Below are positions 58,426 to 64,000 of a DNA stretch of 64,000 nucleotides, piece by piece. The stretch is from positions 68,287 to 132,286 of the forward strand of contig DAIPGN010000005.1 in the NCBI GenBank assembly GCA_036771835.1, read 5' to 3'. The notes under the pieces were generated by a model. That model saw nothing but the letters and a program-made list of their open reading frames with translations, ran no database searches and had not been told where the DNA came from. The translations under genes and the position numbers were made by a program. The first letter of the stretch is position 1. Every line of letters starts with the position of its first letter. This stretch comes from UBA4877 sp002399285. Its GTDB lineage: Bacteria > Bacillota > Thermoanaerobacteria > Thermoanaerobacterales > UBA4877.

Positions 58426-59472
58426 ATGAGGGCCCTTATTTTTTTGCTTATCCTATCCCTTTTGACGGTATACGGCTGCGGCAGCGCCGTCACTCAGAAG
58501 ACGGCGGAGCCGGAAACTGTGCCGCGGCCCAATGGCCCGGCCGAGACGGACGACGGGGACGATAAGGCCGGCGTCGACCATAGTAACGCGGACGGCAGAG
58601 TGCTGATGATCAATGTCTATGTGACCAAATACAAAAAGATCGTGCCGATGCCCTTCGAGGACTATGTGAAGGGGGTGGTGGCAGCTGAGATGCCCGCCGC
58701 CTTCGAGAGCGAGGCCCTTAAGGCGCAGGCGGTGGCGGCCAGGACGTATGCTCTGGCGCGGCTGAAAGAGTACGCGGGCTCGGGATGCGATCTGCACAGC
58801 GGAGCCGATATATGCACGGACCCGGCCCACTGCCAGGCCTACGCCGAAAAGCAGGATATGGCGGCCATATGGGGCAGCAATGCGGACTATTACTGGAACA
58901 AGATATCTGCCGCCGTGGAGGACACCAAGGGGATGGTGGCGATGTATGACGATCTGCTGATAGACCCGGTGTTTCATGCCATATCGGGCGGCAGGACGGA
59001 GAATTCCGAGGACGTATGGAAAAACAAGATACCCTATCTCAGGAGCGTAGACAGTCCCTATGAGGAGGAGGCCTCCAAGTTTAAAAGCAGCAGGACGCTC
59101 TCAAACTCGGAGTTTGTCAGTATCCTGCGCAAAAAAGTACCCGGGTTGAAGATCAACCAGAATTCACTCAAGGCGGGGGTGAAGATACTGGACCATACCG
59201 CGGGCGGCAGGGTGAAGAACATAAGGATAGGGAACAAGACAGTTTCCGGACGGGACTTTCAGGCGTACATGGGCCTTAATTCCAATAACTTTACCTTGAA
59301 GTTTGATAAGAAGACGGTCACCATAAGCGTAAAGGGCTACGGACATGGGGTGGGGATGAGCCAGTACGGGGCAAACGGCCAGGCCAGGCACGGCAGCAGC
59401 TACATCGACATACTCAAGCATTATTACAGCGGCATAGAAGTGACCAATATGTGGTGGGTACTGGAAAATTAA
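58426..59472 (+). CDS. spoIID: Stage II sporulation protein D
   Basis: Peptidoglycan lytic transglycosylase needed for engulfment during spore formation. The 348-residue protein has a signal/membrane region with a lipobox-like VYGC, the family block MPFEDYVKGVVAAEMPAAFE (about residues 75-94), ALKAQAVAARTYALARLKEY and DPVFHAISGGRTENSEDVW, and the C-terminal KGYGHGVGMSQYGANG. AAGGAGGAGG precedes ATG 58426. The sigma-E-like promoter agrees with its known mother-cell expression. Confidence 0.95.
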   Translation: MRALIFLLILSLLTVYGCGSAVTQKTAEPETVPRPNGPAETDDGDDKAGVDHSNADGRVLMINVYVTKYKKIVPMPFEDYVKGVVAAEMPAAFESEALKAQAVAARTYALARLKEYAGSGCDLHSGADICTDPAHCQAYAEKQDMAAIWGSNADYYWNKISAAVEDTKGMVAMYDDLLIDPVFHAISGGRTENSEDVWKNKIPYLRSVDSPYEEEASKFKSSRTLSNSEFVSILRKKVPGLKINQNSLKAGVKILDHTAGGRVKNIRIGNKTVSGRDFQAYMGLNSNNFTLKFDKKTVTISVKGYGHGVGMSQYGANGQARHGSSYIDILKHYYSGIEVTNMWWVLEN

Positions 59473-59474
59473 TT

Positions 59475-59504
59475 GTATTAAACCCCCGGCAAATGGTTAT
59501 ACTA
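59475..59504 (+). promoter_or_regulatory. Sigma-F-type promoter of the spoIIQ-like gene
   Basis: GTATT (59475-59479) as -35 and GGTTATACTA (59495-59504) as -10, 15 bp apart, fit the known forespore sigma-F consensus (GYATA, then GGnnAnAhTR) at every fixed position of the -10. Confidence 0.7.
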
Positions 59505-59522
59505 CCTGTCGGAGGTGGAATT

Positions 59523-60344
59523 ATGAAAAGGGTTTCGGAATGGTGGAATAAAATACGCGGCGTGTTCAAGACCCAGAGTTTCTATGTGATATTATTCGTA
59601 TGTATTGCAGCGGTAGCGGTGACTGCCGTATATGTCACTACATATAACAATAACAAGCTGTCGCAGAAGCCTTTGAGCAGCGCAAACAGTCTGGAAGGCT
59701 CACTAAAGGGCGACGAACCTAAGATAACAGTTACCGACTCGCAGCAAACCGGTCAACCTCGCAATGATACGGATAAGACGGGGGAAGACAAGGATAAGAG
59801 TCCGGCGGCAGAGGATACGCCGGACGGCGTGAAATCATCCGGTGATACGGAGACGTCCTCTCCCAAAGAGCCCAATTCCTCATCGAGCATAAGGCCGGTG
59901 ATGGCGCAGCAGAAGAACGGCATGCAGTCAAAACCCACTGCATGGCTCAAACCGGTCGACGGCATACCGGGAAACGGGTTTTCCATGGACAAGCTGGTCT
60001 ATTCCCAGACGCTGGAGCAATGGACGACACATAGCGGCATGGATATAAAGAGCGCGTTCGGAGACGACGTAGCCGCAGTGGCGGACGGAACGGTCAAAAA
60101 GGTATATACGGACGGCAAGCTGGGCGTGACTGTGGAGATGGATATGGGGAACGGCGTAACGGCGCGCTACAGCAACCTGGACAGCAGCCTCGACGTGGAG
60201 GAAGGACAGAGCGTAAAGGCCGGGGACGTCATAGGCCGTGTGGGGAATACGGCGTTGTTTGAGATATCCGACGGCGACCACCTGCATTTTGAGGTTTTAA
60301 AGGATGGAAAGAACGTAGATCCCGCTGATTATATAAAATATTAA
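59523..60344 (+). CDS. spoIIQ: M23 peptidase-domain sporulation protein, SpoIIQ-like
   Basis: Forespore membrane protein likely forming the SpoIIQ-SpoIIIA channel. The 273-residue protein has one N-terminal membrane helix (FYVILFVCIAAVAVTAVYVT, about residues 22-41), a Ser/Pro/Asp-rich linker and a C-terminal LytM/M23 domain. Unlike B. subtilis SpoIIQ, the zinc ligands look intact: HSGMD and HLHFE. Clostridial SpoIIQ proteins often keep them. ATG 59523 has GGAGGTGG before it. Position between spoIID and spoIIID and the sigma-F-like promoter support the call. Confidence 0.9.
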   Translation: MKRVSEWWNKIRGVFKTQSFYVILFVCIAAVAVTAVYVTTYNNNKLSQKPLSSANSLEGSLKGDEPKITVTDSQQTGQPRNDTDKTGEDKDKSPAAEDTPDGVKSSGDTETSSPKEPNSSSSIRPVMAQQKNGMQSKPTAWLKPVDGIPGNGFSMDKLVYSQTLEQWTTHSGMDIKSAFGDDVAAVADGTVKKVYTDGKLGVTVEMDMGNGVTARYSNLDSSLDVEEGQSVKAGDVIGRVGNTALFEISDGDHLHFEVLKDGKNVDPADYIKY

Positions 60345-60360
60345 ATGAAATAAGACATGG

Positions 60361-60392
60361 GGCTCGGGCCTTGACCGGGCCTTTATTTTTTT
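60361..60392 (+). terminator. Rho-independent terminator
   Basis: GGCTCGG (60361-60367) and CCGGGCC (60375-60381) pair with one G-U, loop of 7 nt, followed by TTTATTTTTTT. Confidence 0.85.
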
Positions 60393-60496
60393 GGCTTATT
60401 CGGACATACCTCTCCGGACGCATAGACTATCCTGTTCTACCCGGATTTTGAAAGGCATATAAATATAGCGATGCCGGATAGAAGGGAGCCTATGGG

Positions 60497-60757
60497 ATGA
60501 AGGATTACATAGAAGAGCGGGTCGTCGAGATAGCGAAGTACATAATCAAGACCAATGCCACCGTGCGCGAGGCTGCAAAGGTATTTGGGGTCAGCAAGAG
60601 CACAGTACATAAAGACGTCACCGAGAGACTGGAATCGATAAATCCATTGATATATGAAGAAGTGAAGAAGGTCTTGCTGAAAAATAAGGCTGAAAGGCAC
60701 ATAAGAGGAGGGCGGGCAACTCATATGAAATATAAGTCCGTTAAAGATGAGACGTAG
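60497..60757 (+). CDS. spoIIID: Sporulation transcription regulator SpoIIID
   Basis: DNA-binding protein that reshapes sigma-E expression in the mother cell. The 86-residue protein has the typical EERVVEIAKYIIKTNATVRE followed by AAKVFGVSKSTVHKDVTERL (helix-turn-helix) and a basic tail. GGGAGCC precedes ATG 60497. CATATAAAT at 60456-60464 could be part of a sigma-E -10, but its -35 is unclear. Confidence 0.96.
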   Translation: MKDYIEERVVEIAKYIIKTNATVREAAKVFGVSKSTVHKDVTERLESINPLIYEEVKKVLLKNKAERHIRGGRATHMKYKSVKDET

Positions 60758-60769
60758 GCTGCATTTTAT

Positions 60770-60801
60770 AAAGCGCCTGGCTTTTACACCCGGCGCTTTA
60801 T
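60770..60801. terminator. Bidirectional terminator between spoIIID and ykuS-like gene
   Basis: AAAGCGCC and GGCGCTTT form an 8-bp stem around a loop of about 15 nt, with T-rich flanks on both sides. It overlaps the stop codon of the minus-strand gene. Confidence 0.75.
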
Positions 60802-61047
60802 GCTTTCCAGCCTCTTGTATATGTCCTCCGCAGTCAGTCCCTTTGCCTGTATTACCGGGGCCTTGGTCCTTATGTCCTCTATACCCATGACGTTGCTGTC
60901 CAGACCATTGGCGACTATGGCGTCGTACTGCATGACGGATACGGATTCCGGCGAGTTGTCGGAGATGTCGGTAACCTCGTAGCCCTTCTGGGCGAGATAG
61001 TTCTTTACGTCGGTCAGCGAGCTTTCCACTGCCACTCTCTTGGACAT
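60784..61047 (-). CDS. YkuS/UPF0180 family protein
   Basis: An 87-residue protein of unknown function in the YkuS-like family: VAVESSLTDVKNYLAQKGYE, then DAIVANGLDSNVMGIEDI and a C-terminal helix GLTAEDIYKRLESIKRR. The fold resembles a small Rossmann-like receiver of IIB type. GGAGGTGA precedes ATG 61047. It follows the nucleoside kinase gene on the same strand. Confidence 0.85.
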   Translation of the reverse strand: MSKRVAVESSLTDVKNYLAQKGYEVTDISDNSPESVSVMQYDAIVANGLDSNVMGIEDIRTKAPVIQAKGLTAEDIYKRLESIKRRV

Positions 61048-61097
61048 GCATTCACCTCCATGATCTTCCCGGTAAATAGTATATCCACTTTACCATA

Positions 61098-62738
61098 CTA
61101 ATACACGTCGAAGCAGCTGCCTCCGATAAATTCCCTGAGCAGGGAGTTGTGGGGAATGACGGTCTCTTCGTCCATGGGCAGGAAAAAGGACAGTATGTCC
61201 AGAAGCGTGGACGCCATGGCATACTCGGGCTCGGTCTGCGGCACGGAGGACAGAAGGGGCTGGGCATACCTCTTGAGTATGGGCAGCTCGTATGGAAGGA
61301 AGGAGTTGAACATCACGTCGGCCTCCTCCTGATAGGGGAATATGTTGCTCTCCTCGCCCTTTCTCACGTCGTTCCACATGCGCAGCGTCTTTAGGGCGTC
61401 TGCGCCCCGGAAGCTGTGATCCCTGACGATCCTGCGTATCAGTCTGCTGTAGGTGGTCGGTATCCTGTTGCTCTCGTCTATGTTTAACTGGGTCAGCGCG
61501 CTTATATATATCTTGAACTTCATGCTTTTGGGTATGGAGGAGGTCAGCCTCTCATTCAGACCGTGTATCCCCTCGATGATTATGGTTTGGTCCTTGCCCA
61601 GCCTTATCGGGTCGGTGAATTGCCTGCCCCCGTTAAATTTGAATATGGGCAGCCGTACCTCGCCGCCCTGTATGAGAGCGGCTATGGTCTCGTTAAAGAG
61701 GGCAAGGTCCAATGCCTCTATGGATTCAAAGTCATACTCTCCGTTTTCATCTCTGGGACAGAGCTCTCTCGGCAGATAAAAGTTATCGAGGGATATGGAC
61801 AGCGGCTTTAAGCCGTTCACGCGCAGCTGTATCCCCAGTCTCTGCGAGAATGAGGTCTTGCCTGAGGAAGACGGGCCCGCTATGCATACCAGCTTTATGC
61901 CTCCGATGTGCTGCGTTATCATGTCCGCTATTTCCGCTATCTTTTTCTCGTGGAGAGCCTCGGATATCAGGATGATGTCCTTGGCCCGGCCGGTTTCGAT
62001 AAACCGGTTGAGGGAGGACGCATAGCCTATATCAAGTATCTTGCCCCAGTTCTCGCTCTCCTTAAATACACCCGATAGTTTTGGCAGGTCCTTGAATTCC
62101 GGTATCATATCGGGATCTTCCATGTGCGGGAAGAGTATCAGCAGGCCGGGCATATAGTATTTGAGCGCAAAGAGCCTGAGGCAGCCTGTGGAAGGCGCCA
62201 TCGGGCCGTAAAAACAGTCCGAGTGACCCTCCAAGGAGTATACGTTCAGACTGCCGCTCTTGTATCCCAGTATGCTCGCCTTTTCGGCATATCTGTTGCC
62301 TTCGAATATGCACTTTGCCTCATCGGCAGCCATTTCCCTGTGACCTATGGGGATATCCTGTTCTATGATTTGAGCCATTCCGGCCTCCAGCTCGCTTACT
62401 ATGGACTGCGTAAGCTTAAGTCCGTTCACCTCGCAGTACAGGCCGTTGCCCAGCGAGTGCTCCACCGTAAGGACGGCTTCGGGATAGATGCCTTCCAAAG
62501 CCTTGGACAGCACAAAGGCCACGCTCCGCGAATATATCCGCTCGCCGTCTTCGCTGCTGAGATCTATAAACCCTATGCTGCAGTCCTCATACACGCTCTC
62601 GCTAAGATTCACGAACCGGTTATCTATAGTGGCAGCCAGTACCCGCGTGTATTTATCACCCAGCACCTCTTCAGCCATATCTATGATTTTGCAGCCCGCA
62701 GGGAAATCATAGCTTTTGCCCTCTATCTCCACATGCAT
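61098..62738 (-). CDS. Nucleoside kinase with TGS and ThrRS-like domains
   Basis: A 546-residue fusion protein: an N-terminal TGS domain (residues 1-60), a threonyl-tRNA synthetase-type second domain with VEHSLGNGLYCEV, and a C-terminal uridine kinase/phosphoribulokinase domain with Walker A GPSSSGKTS (about 289-297), SLDNFYLPRE and EGIHGLNERL. The fusion is common in Clostridia and Thermotoga; its physiological substrate is a nucleoside such as uridine. AAGGGAGATG precedes ATG 62738. Confidence 0.92.
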   Translation of the reverse strand: MHVEIEGKSYDFPAGCKIIDMAEEVLGDKYTRVLAATIDNRFVNLSESVYEDCSIGFIDLSSEDGERIYSRSVAFVLSKALEGIYPEAVLTVEHSLGNGLYCEVNGLKLTQSIVSELEAGMAQIIEQDIPIGHREMAADEAKCIFEGNRYAEKASILGYKSGSLNVYSLEGHSDCFYGPMAPSTGCLRLFALKYYMPGLLILFPHMEDPDMIPEFKDLPKLSGVFKESENWGKILDIGYASSLNRFIETGRAKDIILISEALHEKKIAEIADMITQHIGGIKLVCIAGPSSSGKTSFSQRLGIQLRVNGLKPLSISLDNFYLPRELCPRDENGEYDFESIEALDLALFNETIAALIQGGEVRLPIFKFNGGRQFTDPIRLGKDQTIIIEGIHGLNERLTSSIPKSMKFKIYISALTQLNIDESNRIPTTYSRLIRRIVRDHSFRGADALKTLRMWNDVRKGEESNIFPYQEEADVMFNSFLPYELPILKRYAQPLLSSVPQTEPEYAMASTLLDILSFFLPMDEETVIPHNSLLREFIGGSCFDVY

Positions 62739-62770
62739 GTTTTACATCTCCCTTTATATAACTTACCAGC

Positions 62771-62804
62771 TATGTAGGGTGAAACTTCTCCTACATATAT
62801 TATA
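62771..62804 (-). promoter_or_regulatory. Promoter and inverted repeat of the nucleoside kinase gene
   Basis: On the minus strand an extended -10, TGATATAAT (TATAAT at 62799-62804), is directly followed by an inverted repeat TATGTAGG-N11-CCTACATA (62771-62797). The repeat covers the expected transcription start, so it could be an operator or an early RNA hairpin. Confidence 0.55.
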
Positions 62805-63253
62805 TCAGTGCGCTATGCACAATAAAATAAACATTATTTTTCGTGTTTAAATATTTGTTTGTCCTAAAACTTTTATCTTTCCTATATTTCTACCTTTGCG
62901 TATATAGAAGAATCTATGATTAATTTAGAGGGTAATTAATAAATCAAATAAAGTTGAATATATTCAACCATTAGCATATATAAGTTGAATATATTCAACT
63001 TATAATATTTTTTTAAAATAATATGAAAAAACTATTGATAAAAGAAGTAGATAAATATATAATATATCATATAAAGTTTATATTAATAGAAGCTAACAGA
63101 CCGGTGAGACAACAAAAATTTGGTAAAATATTTGAGTATTTTTTCATATTGCAATTGTTATAATATAAAGCCGCCCGAATTTGTAAAAGTAATGAAACGC
63201 CTATGCTTTTATATTAATTGTTGTTTATAATTTAGCAAGCGAGGTATGGAAGA
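62805..63253 (+). other. AT-rich region upstream of the ABC exporter gene
   Basis: About 450 bp without any gene that I can support. It holds the tandem palindromes and promoter listed at 62953-63006. A second TATAAT at 63159-63164 has no well-spaced -35 (TTGAGT is 21 bp upstream). The gap from the operator promoter to the start codon is about 240 nt, with no riboswitch or small gene that I can recognise. Confidence 0.5.
62953..63006 (+). promoter_or_regulatory. Tandem perfect palindromic operators with promoter
   Basis: The 16-bp perfect palindrome GTTGAATATATTCAAC occurs twice, at 62953-62968 and 62984-62999, 31 bp centre to centre (about three helical turns). TATAAT follows at 63001-63006. 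The second copy fills the spacer between -10 and the -35 position (62978-62983, ATATAA). Such a site suits a dimeric repressor of MarR or similar type controlling the ABC exporter; the regulator gene is not in the window. Confidence 0.75.
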
Positions 63254-64000
63254 ATGAAGAAATATGTGTTGCTATACAGAACAAAGTTTTACCTTACCGT
63301 TATACTAAATGCCATAAGCAAGATCATGTTTGTCTTTATGGCCATTATTCTGCAGCATCTGATAGAAGCGGCGATAAATAAAGACTTTCGGGGATTTACT
63401 CATATAGTGATATTCTCCATAGTATACTATGCGGTAATGGCTGTCTTCAAGTATATGGCCGGCCTGGCCCAGGCATCCTACATGAGGAACACGCTTACGG
63501 CGCTGCGGGCAGACGTCTTTCACGGAATAATAACGCGGAATCATAGGCGGTTCGACTCGCAGAATACGGGAGATTATCTGTCAAATCTCACCAATGACAT
63601 GAGCCTTATAGAGACCGGCTATTTTCTGCCCATTATACAGATATGCACAGAGGTAAGCGGATTCGCGGTGACCTTGGCGGTGCTCATGAGCATAAACGTA
63701 TGGGTGACGCTATTAATGCTCGCCGGTGGGATCGTCATGTTAATAGTGCCGCGGCTCTTCAGCAGGAAGCTGGAGGACAGGAACAACAAGGTTTCGCTTA
63801 GCTTAAGCTTTTTCACCAAGAGGGCAAAGGACATTCTGGAGGGACACGAGGTAATAAAATCATATAATGTTACGGAAAACGTCTCCCAGGAGTTTGGGAA
63901 ATATAATGCGGAGCTGGAAGGCGTGAAGTACGATAGATCAGTCTTGAACGCGCTCATAGAAGCCATGTCGATGCTGGTTTTCATCGTATGTCAGCTGTCG
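63254..64000 (+). CDS. ABC exporter, transmembrane domain (5' part, runs off the window)
   Basis: The first 249 codons of a fused ABC exporter. There are about four to five membrane helices so far (TVILNAISKIMFVFMAIIL, IVIFSIVYYAVMAVFKYM, QICTEVSGFAVTLAVLMSI, VTLLMLAGGIVMLIV) and the type IV exporter coupling-helix motifs SQNTGDYLSNLTNDMSLIE and AKDILEGHEVIKSYN. The ATPase domain lies beyond 64000. GGTATGGAAG precedes ATG 63254. Drug or peptide export under a palindrome-binding repressor is likely but unproven. Confidence 0.9.
   Translation, partial: MKKYVLLYRTKFYLTVILNAISKIMFVFMAIILQHLIEAAINKDFRGFTHIVIFSIVYYAVMAVFKYMAGLAQASYMRNTLTALRADVFHGIITRNHRRFDSQNTGDYLSNLTNDMSLIETGYFLPIIQICTEVSGFAVTLAVLMSINVWVTLLMLAGGIVMLIVPRLFSRKLEDRNNKVSLSLSFFTKRAKDILEGHEVIKSYNVTENVSQEFGKYNAELEGVKYDRSVLNALIEAMSMLVFIVCQLS

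Overview
The window reads as a piece of chromosome from an anaerobic, endospore-forming member of the Clostridia (Bacillota) with medium G+C coding DNA. The evidence is an Ech-type energy-converting [NiFe] hydrogenase with a full hyp set, a 2-hydroxyacyl-CoA-dehydratase-type Fe-S pair, sporulation genes (spoIID, a spoIIQ-like gene, spoIIID), ECF-type vitamin and nickel transporters, FMN and purine riboswitches, and Bacillota-style promoters and Shine-Dalgarno sites. ATA and AGG codons are common, and the only tRNA is tRNA-Arg(CCU), which reads AGG. I cannot name the genus.

Layout. 143-7306: two oligopeptide-type ABC ATPases, an M20 amidohydrolase and hydantoinase-type HyuA/HyuB, reading as one uptake-and-hydrolysis unit. 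7307-10173: a dispersed repeat, a Pho-box-like array and a large secreted Asp-box protein. 10336-21258: echABCDEF followed by hypABCDFE. 21259-21759: a purine-rich tract, 15 degenerate 15-bp tandem repeats and a terminator. 21760-26860: a YkvI-like permease, an HgdC/HgdB-like activase and Fe-S protein pair, a divergent LysR regulator and a membrane-anchored C39-like protein behind a second Pho-box-like array. 27181-30605: adenine deaminase and a purine permease under a purine riboswitch.

30732-34621 carries a DUF3870 protein, an ion-coupled permease, a cytoplasmic beta-lactamase-fold hydrolase and a dipeptide epimerase, suggesting use of cell-wall peptides. Then come tRNA-Arg, tag, a niacin-type ECF S component, and a nickel block (DUF3842, cbiM, a PDGLE protein, larE, larB, larC) that makes the nickel-pincer nucleotide, although no larA is present. 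40403-52528 is mostly housekeeping and amino-acid hydrolases: a ferredoxin-fused aldo/keto reductase, a ureohydrolase, secA, prfB with its programmed frameshift, a C26 hydrolase, an asparaginase, an amidohydrolase, and an Asp23-fakA-degV operon.

52572-55614 is AT-rich and looks acquired: a split sigma-factor-like pair with a two-TM protein, a lipoprotein, and a decayed gene. 55652-64000 holds an RlmL-type methyltransferase, a small M50-like protease, FMN riboswitch-ribU, the sporulation block with recognisable sigma-E and sigma-F promoters, a YkuS-like protein, a TGS-domain nucleoside kinase, and the start of an ABC exporter behind tandem perfect palindromes.

The most rewarding leads are the tandem palindromic operators at 62953-62999, the split-sigma operon, the two matching 11-bp-period arrays, the lar cluster without larA, the HgdB/HgdC-like pair that resembles double-cubane-cluster proteins, the guanine-type riboswitch on an adenine deaminase gene, and the 15-bp repeat tract.
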